Source of the DNA: Caballeronia humi
Lineage (GTDB): Bacteria > Pseudomonadota > Gammaproteobacteria > Burkholderiales > Burkholderiaceae
Reading direction: 5' to 3'
Length of the DNA: 64,000 bases
Assembly (NCBI RefSeq): GCF_001544475.1
Contig: NZ_FCNW02000010.1
Span: 1-64,000 of the forward strand
This document shows, one piece after another, positions 28,248 through 36,692 of the stretch. The first letter of the stretch is position 1; every line of letters begins with the position of its first letter. The position numbers were made by a program, and so were the translations under genes. A model generated the notes under the pieces. It was not told the DNA's origin and ran no database searches. It worked only from the letters and a program-made list of their open reading frames with translations.

Positions 28248-28252
28248 TCGTC

Positions 28253-29224
28253 ATGAAACACACTCTTCGCCAGATTCTTTCGGCGGCAGCGCTCGTCGCG
28301 TTCGCCGCCTCTTCCACGTCGGCGCTCGCCGAGAACAAGCAGGTCCGCATCGGTTACCAGAAGGCCGGGCTGCTGGCGATTCTCAAGGCGCAGGGCACGA
28401 TCGAGCAGAAGCTCAAGCCGCTCGGCTACAGCGTGTCGTGGTTCGAGTTCCCCGCCGGGCCGCAACTGCTCGAAGCGCTCAATAGCGGCAGCGTCGACTT
28501 CGGTTATACCGGTGCGCCGCCGCCCGTCTTCGCGCAGGCCGCGGGCGTGAACTTCGTTTATGTCGGCGCGGAGCCGGGTGCCGAGAGCAACGAGGCGATC
28601 TTCGTCAAGGCCGATTCTCCCGTGCGCTCGCTTGCCGACCTGAAGGGCAAGCGGATCGCGTTGCAGAAGGGATCGAGTTCCAATTTCCTGCTGCTCCAGG
28701 TGCTGAAGAAGGCGGGTCTCAAGTTCGACGACATCAAGCCCGTCTACCTGCCGCCCGCCGATGCGCGCGCCGCGTTCGAAAGCAGCGACGTCGATGCGTG
28801 GATCGTGTGGGACCCGTACTACGCGTCGGCGCAGCAGGCGTTGAAAGTGCGCACGCTCGCCGACTACGCGGGCCTGCCGAAACCATTCAACTTCTACGAA
28901 GCGACGCGCGGATTCGCGCAGAACAATCCGCAGGCGGTGCGCGCTCTGATCGAGCAGTTGCGGGCGGGCGGGCTGTGGGTCGGCGCGCATCCGGCCGAGA
29001 CCGCCGCGCTGCTCGCGCCGAAGGTCGGGCTGGATACGGCGACGGTCGAGAAATGGGTGCGCCGCGTGCCGTACGCCGCCACGCCGATCGACGACAGGAT
29101 CATCGCGACGCAGCAGACCGTCGCCGATGCGTTCTATCAGGCGAAGCTGATTCCGAAGCAGGTCGTGGTGAAGGACAACGTCTGGCGTGACGACACGCCT
29201 GCGCGGACGGCGACGGCGAATTAA
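28253..29224 (+). CDS. Aliphatic sulfonate ABC transporter substrate-binding protein (SsuA-like)
   Basis: Periplasmic binding protein of 323 residues. Signal peptide MKHTLRQILSAAALVAFAAS with cleavage near ALAE. The NMT1/SsuA fold is indicated by VRIGYQKAGLLAILKAQGTI, FEFPAGPQLLEALNSGSVDF and KRIALQKGSSSNFLL. Substrate class: alkanesulfonates or taurine, by family. No ssuB, ssuC or ssuD is adjacent, so it is an orphan that could serve a distant transporter. The start region is occupied by a strong hairpin and lacks a clear Shine-Dalgarno. Confidence 0.85.
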   Translation: MKHTLRQILSAAALVAFAASSTSALAENKQVRIGYQKAGLLAILKAQGTIEQKLKPLGYSVSWFEFPAGPQLLEALNSGSVDFGYTGAPPPVFAQAAGVNFVYVGAEPGAESNEAIFVKADSPVRSLADLKGKRIALQKGSSSNFLLLQVLKKAGLKFDDIKPVYLPPADARAAFESSDVDAWIVWDPYYASAQQALKVRTLADYAGLPKPFNFYEATRGFAQNNPQAVRALIEQLRAGGLWVGAHPAETAALLAPKVGLDTATVEKWVRRVPYAATPIDDRIIATQQTVADAFYQAKLIPKQVVVKDNVWRDDTPARTATAN

Positions 29225-29233
29225 GCCTGACGT

Positions 29234-29920
29234 TCAGGCGCCGCTGAAGAGCGACACGAGATCCGCGCCGCCGCGCGCGCTCGCCCGCGCGACGACGCGC
29301 TCTTCCAGTTCCTTCAAATGCTCGCGCATGGAGGCGAGCGCGGCGTCGGAATCGCCTGATTCGAGCGCTTCGATGAGTTGCGTGTGATCGTCCGATGCGC
29401 AGATAGACGCCTTAGATGGATCGAAGAGCGCCTTGTAAAGCTCAGTCTTCGCGACGAGTTGCGCGAAGAAAGCATGCAGTTCCGGCGCGCCGGCCAGTTC
29501 CACGAGCAGCAGGTGAAACTGGCCAGCGAGCCGCACGCAATCCTCGACCTTACCGGCCTTCGACGCCCGCTCCTCGCTTTTCACATGCGCTCGCAGACGG
29601 CGCTTTTGCTGCCCGGTGAGCGCGCCGCACAGCGTCACGACGATCCCCGCCTCCACCAGTTGCCGTGCGCGATACACCGCGCGGATATCGCCTTCCGATG
29701 GTGAAGGCACGAACGCCCCGCGATTCGCCTCCAGCACGACTTTTCCCTCGAAGCCGAGCCGCGCCAGCACCTTGCGGATCGTGCCGCGCGTGCAGTCGAA
29801 CGCGGCGGCAAGATCGCGTTCGACGAGTTGCGCGCCCGGCGCAAGCTTGCCCTGAAGCAGCGCTGAAGTGAGCGCGGCGTGAATGCGTTCGTCGATGGGA
29901 AGCTGCTCGGGCGAGGACAT
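29234..29920 (-). CDS. GntR-family (FadR/FCD) transcriptional regulator
   Basis: Regulator of 228 residues. The N-terminal winged helix-turn-helix (about residues 10-75) contains LVERDLAAAFDCTRGTIRKV; the C-terminal FCD ligand domain has the histidine-rich metal site (FHLLLVELAG and MREHLKELEERV). It is divergent from an amidohydrolase-MFS operon, and the gap holds two TGGTYAACCA sites of the FadR-subfamily type. It most likely represses that operon and perhaps itself. Confidence 0.92.
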   Translation of the reverse strand: MSSPEQLPIDERIHAALTSALLQGKLAPGAQLVERDLAAAFDCTRGTIRKVLARLGFEGKVVLEANRGAFVPSPSEGDIRAVYRARQLVEAGIVVTLCGALTGQQKRRLRAHVKSEERASKAGKVEDCVRLAGQFHLLLVELAGAPELHAFFAQLVAKTELYKALFDPSKASICASDDHTQLIEALESGDSDAALASMREHLKELEERVVARASARGGADLVSLFSGA

Positions 29921-29995
29921 GGAGGAGTAAAAGCGCTTGTTATACGCCGTATTTGGACGGTTCTCATTGTATCGGCTGAGTTACTCTCTCGTCGA

Positions 29996-30028
29996 TGGTT
30001 AACCAAAATTAGCTAGAATGGTCAACCA
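29996..30028 (+). promoter_or_regulatory. Paired GntR operators flanking a -10 box
   Basis: TGGTTAACCA (29996-30005, perfect palindrome) and TGGTCAACCA (30019-30028) are 23 bases apart, two helical turns, and fit the TGGTNNACCA-type site of FadR-subfamily GntR proteins. A TAGAAT hexamer (30014-30019) lies between them, touching the second site. Binding would cover the promoter of the gene starting at 30050. Confidence 0.7.
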
Positions 30029-30049
30029 AACACCGAGGGATTGCATCAT

Positions 30050-31240
30050 ATGAAATCGTCTGTCTGGATCAGAAACGTGCGGCCGCTCGGCGCGGCATCG
30101 GTCGACGTGCAGGTGATCGACGGCACGATTGCCGCGCTCGCGCCGCATGGGAGCGCGCCGCCGGCGAGCGGCGACACCGTCATCGATGGCGAGGGCGCGC
30201 TGCTCTTGCCGGGTTTCGTCGAAGGCCACACGCATCTCGACAAGACCACGTGGGGCATGCCGTGGTATCGCAACGAAGTGGGACCGCGTCTCGTCGATCG
30301 CATCGAGAACGAGCGGCGCTGGCGCGCGGCGAGCGGCCACGACGCGGCGCGCGCCTCCCGTGCGCTCGCGCTCGCGTTCCTGCGCGCGGGCACGACGCGT
30401 CTGCGCACGCACGTCGACATCGATACCGACGCGGGCCTGCGGCATCTCGACGGCGTCCTCGCCACGCGCGATGCGCTGAAAGACGTGCTCGACATGCAGA
30501 TCGTCGCGTTCCCGCAGTCGGGCGTGACCGGCCGTCCGGGCACGCCCGAATTGCTCGACGCCGCGCTCGCAGCCGGCGCCGACGTGCTAGGCGCGCTCGA
30601 TCCCGCCGCGATCGACGGCGATCCGGCCGCGTCGCTCGACATCACCTTCGCGCTCGCGACGAAACACCAGAAGCCGATCGACATTCATCTGCACGAGCCC
30701 GGCGAACTCGGCGCGTTCACGTTCGCCCTGCTGCTCGATCGCGTCGAGGCGCATGGATTCGGCGGGCGCGTCGTCGTGAGCCACGCGTTCTGTCTTGGCG
30801 AACTGGCCGCGCCGAAACGCGACGCGCTGCTCGAACGAATCGCGCGCGCGGGCGTGGCGCTCCTGACGACCGCGCCCGCCTCCACGCCCGTTCCGCCGCT
30901 GCGCGCGGCGCAAGCGGCGGGCGTCACGCTCTTCGGCGGCAACGACGGCATCCGCGACGCGTGGACGCCCTACGGCTCGCCCGACATGCTCGAACGCGCA
31001 ATGCTGATCGCAATGCGCTACGACCTGCGCCGCGACGACGACCTCGCGACCGCCCTCGCCTGCGTCACGACCGAAGGCGCGCGCGGCTGCGATTTCGATC
31101 GATATGGCCTTGCGCCCGGCGCGCGTGCGGACCTCGTGCTCGTCGATGCCGAGACCGTCGCGCACGCGATCACGTCGCGGCCGGCGCGCCGCCTCGTGAT
31201 GGCGAACGGCGTCGTCATCGCAGCGGATTTCGTGCGATGA
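30050..31240 (+). CDS. Cytosine deaminase-like amidohydrolase
   Basis: Metal-dependent hydrolase of 396 residues in the cytosine deaminase / CodA-AtzC branch. Metal ligands are seen in GFVEGHTHLDKT (about residues 56-67), DIHLHEPGE (about 209), VSHAFCLGEL (about 244) and the aspartate in GGNDGIRDAW (about 302). It probably deaminates or hydrolyses an N-heterocycle. The ATG follows GAGGGA. It overlaps the next gene, an MFS transporter, as ATGA and is divergent from a GntR regulator. Confidence 0.88.
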   Translation: MKSSVWIRNVRPLGAASVDVQVIDGTIAALAPHGSAPPASGDTVIDGEGALLLPGFVEGHTHLDKTTWGMPWYRNEVGPRLVDRIENERRWRAASGHDAARASRALALAFLRAGTTRLRTHVDIDTDAGLRHLDGVLATRDALKDVLDMQIVAFPQSGVTGRPGTPELLDAALAAGADVLGALDPAAIDGDPAASLDITFALATKHQKPIDIHLHEPGELGAFTFALLLDRVEAHGFGGRVVVSHAFCLGELAAPKRDALLERIARAGVALLTTAPASTPVPPLRAAQAAGVTLFGGNDGIRDAWTPYGSPDMLERAMLIAMRYDLRRDDDLATALACVTTEGARGCDFDRYGLAPGARADLVLVDAETVAHAITSRPARRLVMANGVVIAADFVR

Positions 31241-32460
31241 AATCACGCTCCAATCTTGCGTGGCTCGTCGTTATCGTCGCGATCGGGCTCAACCTGCGGC
31301 CGCTCCTCACGTCGATCAGCCCGCTCGCCGGCGTGATCCTCGAATCGACCGGGCTCACATTTCATGACGCGTCGCTGCTCACCGGGCTGCCGGTCGTCGC
31401 GATGGGCGTCTGCGCGTTCGGTGCGAGCGCGCTCGCGCGGCTCGTTGGCGAGGCGCGCGGCGTGGCGGCGGGGCTCGTCGCGATTGTGATCGCGTGCGGG
31501 TCGCGGCTATTCATCGACAGCGGCAGCGTGTTGATCGCGAGCGCGGCGGTCGCGGGCGTGGGCGTCGCGGTGATTCAGGCGCTGTTGCCGGGCGTCATGA
31601 AGACGCGCTTTGCCGCGCGCCTGCCGTTCGCGATGGGCCTCTATTCGGCATCGATCATGGCGGGCGGCGGACTCGGCGCGAGCATCACGCCGGGCGTCGC
31701 CGCCCGCTTCTCGTGGCACGCAGGGCTCGCGGTTTGGGCGCTGCCCGCGCTGGTCGCGCTCGTGTCGTGGCGCTTGCTGACGCGCGGTCAGAGCGTACAC
31801 GCGACGCAGCGTTCCGGCGCGGCTGGCAGCCACCCGACGCTCTTTCTCAACCGCCGCGCGTGGGCGCTCGGCGTCTACTTCGGGCTGGTGAACGGCGGCT
31901 ACACGTGCCTCGTCGCGTGGCTGCCGGCTTACTACCAGCAGCTCGGGCGCAGCGTGACGGCAAGCGGCGCGCTGCTCGCGATCATGACGGTGTTCCAGGC
32001 ATCGTCGGCGTTGCTGCTGCCGATGGCCGCCGCGCGCTTTCGCGACCGCCGGCCGTGGCTTGCTGCAGGCCTCGTCGCGCAACTGGCGGGCTTCGCCGCA
32101 CTGCTCGTCGCGCCGATGGCGGCGCCCATCGTCATCGTCGCGTTGCTGGGCGGCGGGCTTGGCGGCGTGTTCGCGCTGACGCTCGTCCTCACGCTCGATC
32201 ACACCGACGACCCGAGGCTCGCCGCGCGGCTCGTCGCATTCGTGCAGGGCGTGGGGTTCGTGATCGCGGCGGTGGCGCCGATCGTCGCGGGCATCGTGCG
32301 CGACGTGACGGGCGGTTTTTCGCTGTCGTGGACCATGCTCGCGACGAGCGTCGTCGCGATGACCGGATTGACCTTGGTGTTTGCGCCGCGCAGCTACGAG
32401 CGGGCGATGCGGGGAAATGCGGAGAAGGTGACGCGGACTACAGCGTTGGAAGAAGCTTGA
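31237..32460 (+). CDS. CynX/NimT-family MFS transporter
   Basis: Inner-membrane transporter of 407 residues, about twelve hydrophobic segments. GLNLRPLLTSISPLAGVI near residue 18 is the CynX/NimT signature, a family that includes cyanate and nitroimidazole transporters. Overlap with the amidohydrolase suggests that it carries that enzyme's substrate or product, under the GntR regulator at 29234. It ends 10 bases before the tRNA-Arg gene read from the other strand. Confidence 0.88.
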   Translation: MKSRSNLAWLVVIVAIGLNLRPLLTSISPLAGVILESTGLTFHDASLLTGLPVVAMGVCAFGASALARLVGEARGVAAGLVAIVIACGSRLFIDSGSVLIASAAVAGVGVAVIQALLPGVMKTRFAARLPFAMGLYSASIMAGGGLGASITPGVAARFSWHAGLAVWALPALVALVSWRLLTRGQSVHATQRSGAAGSHPTLFLNRRAWALGVYFGLVNGGYTCLVAWLPAYYQQLGRSVTASGALLAIMTVFQASSALLLPMAAARFRDRRPWLAAGLVAQLAGFAALLVAPMAAPIVIVALLGGGLGGVFALTLVLTLDHTDDPRLAARLVAFVQGVGFVIAAVAPIVAGIVRDVTGGFSLSWTMLATSVVAMTGLTLVFAPRSYERAMRGNAEKVTRTTALEEA

Positions 32461-32469
32461 AGAAGTCTC

Positions 32470-32546
32470 TGGCACGGCAGGAGGGACTCGAACCCCCGCC
32501 CCTCGGCTTAGAAGGCCGATGCTCTATCCAGCTGAGCTACTGCCGC
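32470..32546 (-). tRNA. tRNA-Arg (anticodon UCU)
   Basis: A 77-base cloverleaf with encoded CCA. Acceptor stem GCGGCAG pairs with CTGCCGT (one G-U), the anticodon arm is TCGGC-CTTCTAA-GCCGA giving TCT, and the T-arm is GGGGGTTCGAGTCCCTC. It reads rare AGA codons. Confidence 0.97.
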
Positions 32547-32606
32547 GTCGCAAGAGAGCGAGGATTTTACCTCATCGACGGCGCCGGAGCGCCATCGAGA
32601 TGACGA

Positions 32607-33437
32607 TCAAACCGGTTGCGGATGCAGCATGAACCAGCCGAGGCACAGCGCCCCCGCGATCACGCAATACACGCCGAACGACGCCAGCCGTCCGCGCCCC
32701 TCGAAGTAGTGCATCAGGAAGCGGATGCTCAGATAAGCCGCGATGCCGGTCAGCACCCCGCCGAGCAGCGCATCGCCCAGTTGGCCGGGCGCGTGGAAGA
32801 GCTTCGGCAACTCCAGCACGCCCGCCGCGAAAATGATCGGTGTGCCCAGGAGGAACGAAAACTCCGCCGCCTTCTCGGCCGTGAGCCCCGCGCCGACGCC
32901 CGCGATCATCGTCAGCCCGCTACGCGAAAAACCGGGCACGAGCGCGCCGATCTGCGCGAGACCCACCAGAAACGCCTGCTTGAACGTGAGGCTTTCCGGC
33001 GTGCGGGTCGCGCGGGTGCGTTGCAGACGGTCGCCGAACCACAGCAGCACGCCGTTCACCATCAGCGCCGCCGCAACGATCCGCAGGTCGTGAAAAATCG
33101 CTTCCAGCCGCTTTTCGAGCAGCAAGCCGACGATGCCCGTCGGAATCGTGCCGATGATCAGCGCCCACATCATGTGGCCGTGCTCGTTGCGCCGGCCGCC
33201 GAGCGAAGTGAACCACCCGCCGATCAGCTCGATCCAGCGCCGCCGGAAATACCAGAGGAGCGCGAACGCGGTGCCGAGATGCAGCGCGACCAGGAACGGC
33301 AGCAATTGCGGCGCGTGCTTGTCGATATGCATGCCCATCAGGCCGGGCACGAGCAGCGTATGTCCAAGGCTGCTGACCGGAAACAGCTCGGTCACGCCCT
33401 GCAGGACGCTAAGAAAAACCAGAAACCACAAAGTCAC
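32607..33437 (-). CDS. uppP: Undecaprenyl-diphosphatase
   Basis: Integral membrane enzyme that removes a phosphate from undecaprenyl diphosphate to recycle the carrier lipid of peptidoglycan synthesis, and confers bacitracin resistance (BacA family); 276 residues. The two catalytic motifs are seen as [13 protein letters not shown] (about residues 14-26) and [13 protein letters not shown] (about 168-180). PVSSLGH instead of the commoner PVSSTGH marks a divergent subgroup. Stands alone. Confidence 0.93.
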   Translation of the reverse strand: MTLWFLVFLSVLQGVTELFPVSSLGHTLLVPGLMGMHIDKHAPQLLPFLVALHLGTAFALLWYFRRRWIELIGGWFTSLGGRRNEHGHMMWALIIGTIPTGIVGLLLEKRLEAIFHDLRIVAAALMVNGVLLWFGDRLQRTRATRTPESLTFKQAFLVGLAQIGALVPGFSRSGLTMIAGVGAGLTAEKAAEFSFLLGTPIIFAAGVLELPKLFHAPGQLGDALLGGVLTGIAAYLSIRFLMHYFEGRGRLASFGVYCVIAGALCLGWFMLHPQPV

Positions 33438-33718
33438 GCGTCGATCCTTTTATCGTTACGGGGAGGACGCGTCGTGCGTTTGCCATCGATCGGGACTGCG
33501 GGAGTTCGACCGGATTGACGTTACGAGGGGATTTGAAACGGCACGGCGCGCGAAACCGGACCGATTATGCCGGTGGCGAAATCGGGCGCCAAGCGTTTAA
33601 GGCAAGCGGGATGAACCGACAGTCAAACGTCGGCCAAACAAATATCGAGGTAAGCAAGAACGAATGAAATCGAAAGCGTGGGCGCGCTTTCAGCCGCGCC
33701 GAGCGACGATTTCGCGCG

Positions 33719-33799
33719 TCACAGCTTATAGAGGAAAACCAGTGTGCTCGCGCCGAAGAGACCGAACATCGCCAGAGCCATTGTCATCGCCAAATCCAT
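33719..33799 (-). CDS. Predicted 26-residue single-span membrane protein
   Basis: Too short for usual gene calling. The reading frame MDLAMTMALAMFGLFGASTL then VFLYKL is preceded by GGAGAAGGA six to eight bases before the ATG, an unusually good site. Nearly the whole peptide is one hydrophobic helix with a short Asp start and a Lys near the end, like KdpF- or CydX-type subunits. No partner complex adjoins it, so no function is assigned. Confidence 0.55.
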   Translation of the reverse strand: MDLAMTMALAMFGLFGASTLVFLYKL

Positions 33800-33973
33800 T
33801 CCTTCTCCTCGCTCTGTCTGGTTGCCAACACAGGGTTGAATAACAACACATCGCGCGCGCGGGCGTCAGTCGCGATTTCCCCCAAAGGGTTTCCCCGTAC
33901 CAAAAAGCAGGGCAGAATCTGCGAGTCTGTTGCCACCACCCCGCCGTCAATACGCCTCCCGGAGCGCCCCATC

Positions 33974-34876
33974 ATGTCATCCGACGTAGACATCACCGAC
34001 ATCACGCGCGACGGCGCCTCGATCTCGCTTGCGCCCAGCGCGGGTGGCCGGCTCATGACGTGGCAGGTCGGCGGCGAGCCGGTAATCCACTGGCCGGCGT
34101 CGCCCGACTGGTCGCAGTTCGCGAAAATCCGCGGCGGCAATCCGCTGCTCTTTCCGTTTCTGGGCCGCCATTTCGTCGACGGCGAGATCGGCAGGTGGCG
34201 CGATCCCGACGGCAAGATCCACGCGCTGCCGACGCACGGCTTCGCCCGCAACCTGCCCTTCACCTGCACGAAGGACGCGGACGGCCACGGCCTGCGCATG
34301 ACGCTCGTCGATGGCGACGCGACCCGCGCGGGATATCCGTTCGCGTTCCGCTTCGAGGCAGCCTACCGGCTCGTCGATGCCACGACGCTCGAAGTCGAAC
34401 TGACCACATCGAATCCGGGCGAAATCGCGCTGCCGTACTACGCGGGCCATCATTTCTACTTCCACTTGCCGCACGATCAGCGCGCGATCAGCAGCGTGGA
34501 ACTGCCACGCACGGAGCGCCGTCATCAGCTCGACGACGGCTCGATCAGCGAGGCGCAGCCGGGCGCGCCGCGCTACACGCTCGACGATCCGGGCATCGTC
34601 GACCGGTTTCATTGCTTTACGGGCCCGTCCGACCAGCCGGTGCGGGTCTTCATGCCGGGGCTGAGGCGCGTGGTGAGCTTCGAGCTGGACCAGCCGGACT
34701 CGGTGCCGTGGTACGCGGTGACCACCTGGACCGAAGCGGATACCTCGGATTTCTACTGCGTCGAGCCGTGGATCGGCCTGCCGGACGCGATCCACAACGG
34801 GCGCGGCCTGCGCTGGCTCGCGCCGGGGAAGACGGAAGCGGCGTCGCTCAGGCTCTCCGTATCGCCCCTCGACTGA
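33974..34876 (+). CDS. Aldose 1-epimerase (galactose mutarotase-like)
   Basis: Cytoplasmic sugar epimerase of 300 residues that interconverts the anomers of hexoses or hexose phosphates. Family features: GGRLMTWQVGGEPV, FPFLGRHF, HGFARNLPF (first catalytic histidine, about residue 92), YYAGHHFYFHLP (second, about residue 162) and a C-terminal glutamate in VEPWIGLPDA (about 273). The start is at MSSDVDITDIT. Stands alone. Confidence 0.88.
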   Translation: MSSDVDITDITRDGASISLAPSAGGRLMTWQVGGEPVIHWPASPDWSQFAKIRGGNPLLFPFLGRHFVDGEIGRWRDPDGKIHALPTHGFARNLPFTCTKDADGHGLRMTLVDGDATRAGYPFAFRFEAAYRLVDATTLEVELTTSNPGEIALPYYAGHHFYFHLPHDQRAISSVELPRTERRHQLDDGSISEAQPGAPRYTLDDPGIVDRFHCFTGPSDQPVRVFMPGLRRVVSFELDQPDSVPWYAVTTWTEADTSDFYCVEPWIGLPDAIHNGRGLRWLAPGKTEAASLRLSVSPLD

Positions 34877-34981
34877 ACGCGGCGCGCCGGCTTTTCGCGT
34901 CCGGATAGTCGATGACGTTAAAATCCGATGTTTGGACCGCCGCGCACCTTTGCACGTGGCGGCGCTTCGCGAGGTTTAAAG

Positions 34982-35677
34982 TTGGCAACAAGAATTCGAC
35001 GGCTCCTCTGCGCCTCGCTGGCCGCAGTGCTCGCCGCTTGCGGCTCGGCGCCGGTCGGGCCGGGTTTCTATCGCGTGGAACAGGGCGACACGGTTTCGAA
35101 GATCGCGCGGGCGAACCGGACCTCGGTGCAGAACATCACGCGCTGGAACAGCCTGCCGAACGCCGATTCGATCGAAGTCGGACAGGTTTTGCGCGTCGCG
35201 CCCCCCGCGGGCACGGCAGCCGCATCGACCGGCGGATTGCGGACGGCGCCGGCTCCTGCTGCATCGGCGAATCGTGACACCGCGCCCGATCCCGCGCCCG
35301 CGAAGGCGCCCGCCGTCTCGCTGATCTGGCCGGCGCAGGGCGATTTGATCCGCGGTTTCGACGGCAAGACGTCGAAGGGCATCGACATCGGCAATGCGCC
35401 GGGCACGAAGATCGTCGCGGCGGCGGGCGGCACGGTCGTCTACGCGGGCAACGGCCTGCGCGGCTACGGCAACATGCTGATCGTCAAGCACGATTCGGAA
35501 TACCTGACCGCCTACGCGCACAACCGCGCGCTCCTGGTGAAGGAAGGCCAGACGGTCACGCAGGGGCAGCAAATCGCGGAAATGGGCGATACGGACTCGA
35601 ATCGCGTGATGCTGCATTTCGAGCTGCGCTATCTGGGCCGTTCAACCGATCCGTCGCGCTACCTGCCGCCGCGCTAA
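34982..35677 (+). CDS. LysM-M23 lipoprotein with degenerate zinc site (NlpD-like)
   Basis: Envelope lipoprotein of about 231 residues from a TTG start with GAGG eight bases upstream; an ATG at 34928 would add 18 residues ahead of the signal peptide. The lipobox is LAACGS. A LysM domain (YRVEQGDTVSKIARANRTSV) occupies about residues 30-75, followed by a Pro/Ala linker and a LytM/M23 domain. The zinc histidine of HxxxD is serine (SKGID) and the first residue of HxH is methionine (MLH), as in E. coli NlpD. It is therefore probably an amidase activator for cell separation rather than a peptidase. Confidence 0.85.
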   Translation: MATRIRRLLCASLAAVLAACGSAPVGPGFYRVEQGDTVSKIARANRTSVQNITRWNSLPNADSIEVGQVLRVAPPAGTAAASTGGLRTAPAPAASANRDTAPDPAPAKAPAVSLIWPAQGDLIRGFDGKTSKGIDIGNAPGTKIVAAAGGTVVYAGNGLRGYGNMLIVKHDSEYLTAYAHNRALLVKEGQTVTQGQQIAEMGDTDSNRVMLHFELRYLGRSTDPSRYLPPR

Positions 35678-35702
35678 CACTGAAGTCATGAGGAAAGAAT
35701 TG

Positions 35703-36014
35703 ATGAAGATGATGAACCGAGCTGCGTGCCTTGCGGCGCTGGGCGCCGTCGCGGCGCTCGGCGGCTGCGCGAATACGTCGACGATGACCTACCTGCCCTC
35801 GGGCGATACCGGTTTCGCCATCAACTGCAGCGGCGGCGATGCGAGCACGAGCTGGGCGGAGTGTTACAAAAAGGCAGGCGAGACGTGCGGCGCGTACGGC
35901 TACGAAGTCGTGTCGAAGGACACCGACGGGGGCGCGACCACAGGCGGAACGGTAGGCGGGATTTTCGGCGCGAACATCAAGAACCGCTCGATGGTGATTC
36001 GCTGCAAGCAATGA
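35703..36014 (+). CDS. Small lipoprotein of unknown function
   Basis: Predicted lipoprotein of 103 residues: MKMMNRAACLAALGAVAALG followed by lipobox LGGCAN. The mature part has three cysteines (INCSGGD, WAECYKKAG, ETCGAYGY) and ends in KNRSMVIRCKQ, a pattern shared with small proteobacterial envelope proteins of unknown role. AGGAAAG lies five bases before the chosen ATG; an ATG at 35688 is less likely. It follows the M23 lipoprotein by 25 bases and may share its transcript. Confidence 0.75.
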   Translation: MKMMNRAACLAALGAVAALGGCANTSTMTYLPSGDTGFAINCSGGDASTSWAECYKKAGETCGAYGYEVVSKDTDGGATTGGTVGGIFGANIKNRSMVIRCKQ

Positions 36015-36186
36015 CGGATGCGTTCGGCGCGCGTCTTGCGCGCCAGCGCGCGGAGCGCCAGCGGCCTGATAGCGGATCGATATGCGCCGCGAACGCGATG
36101 AGCAACGCGATTGCGACGGGACAAACGGCGAGGCAAATCCACAGCAGAATCATGATCGAAGCTAAGACGACGAATGCTCCGATCAT
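35977..36186 (-). CDS. Possible small membrane protein, weakly supported
   Basis: A frame of 69 residues whose first 38 are strongly hydrophobic (MIGAFVVLASIMILLWICLA and onward), followed by an Arg-rich tail. No Shine-Dalgarno is visible and the 3' end runs antisense to the lipoprotein gene. Composition alone suggests a membrane peptide; it may be chance. Confidence 0.25.
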   Translation of the reverse strand: MIGAFVVLASIMILLWICLAVCPVAIALLIAFAAHIDPLSGRWRSARWRARRAPNASVIACSESPSSGS

Positions 36187-36346
36187 AACGGCGCGGCAAT
36201 AATTTCGCTGATACGGGATGTCGCTCGCGGTTACAGGGCATTTTTTACGCGGCACGCCTTGAACGCGATTCACTGTGCTGCTATCAACTCGTTACGCTCC
36301 GATACAAGCGCATACAACCCCGCGCCGCCCTCGCTACTATGATCGT

Positions 36347-36426
36347 TTTCAGCCCGCTCATTCTCTGCGCGAACAGTTAGTGCGGGTCAGAAGCCCCGAT
36401 GTGCCCGCGTCGGGGCTTCGCCTTTT
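36347..36426 (+). ncRNA. Candidate small RNA with intrinsic terminator
   Basis: No gene fits here. A weak stem CCCGC (36353-36357) / GCGGG (36382-36386) encloses a 24-base loop and is followed by a 10-bp stem (GAAGCCCCGA at 36390-36399 with 36410-36419) and TTTT at 36423-36426, all oriented on the plus strand. A TACTAT hexamer at 36335 could be its -10; alternatively TTGAAC-17-TATCAA at 36259-36287 would give a longer RNA of about 135 bases. The nearest plus-strand gene ends about 380 bases upstream. Confidence 0.45.
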
Positions 36427-36453
36427 GCGGCGCTACAAGATCAAAAAAACCGC

Positions 36454-36621
36454 TTACTTCGACTGCTCCGGCGCATTCAGCATGGCCGGCGGGCGCGTAT
36501 CCGTGGGAACGCCCTTATAGTCTGGCGGGTCCTGCGGCGGCTTGTGCTTCTGAGTCGACGATGAATCGGCGCAAGCGGCGAGCGTGAGCGCGAGGGCAGC
36601 AATGAAAACGATACGCGGCAT
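36454..36621 (-). CDS. Small lipoprotein, 55 residues
   Basis: MPRIVFIAALALTLAACADS is a short but complete lipoprotein signal with lipobox LAAC. The mature part of about 39 residues is hydrophilic and proline-rich (QKHKPPQDPPDYKG, TDTRPPAMLNAPEQ). Many Burkholderiaceae carry such peptides; role unknown. It lies between the RNA candidate and tRNA-Pro. Confidence 0.65.
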   Translation of the reverse strand: MPRIVFIAALALTLAACADSSSTQKHKPPQDPPDYKGVPTDTRPPAMLNAPEQSK

Positions 36622-36692
36622 GGGATGTCCGGAAGTCGGCCTGAAAAGACAAAGGGGTTGCAAGCCGAAACTTGTAACCCCTTCATGTACGG

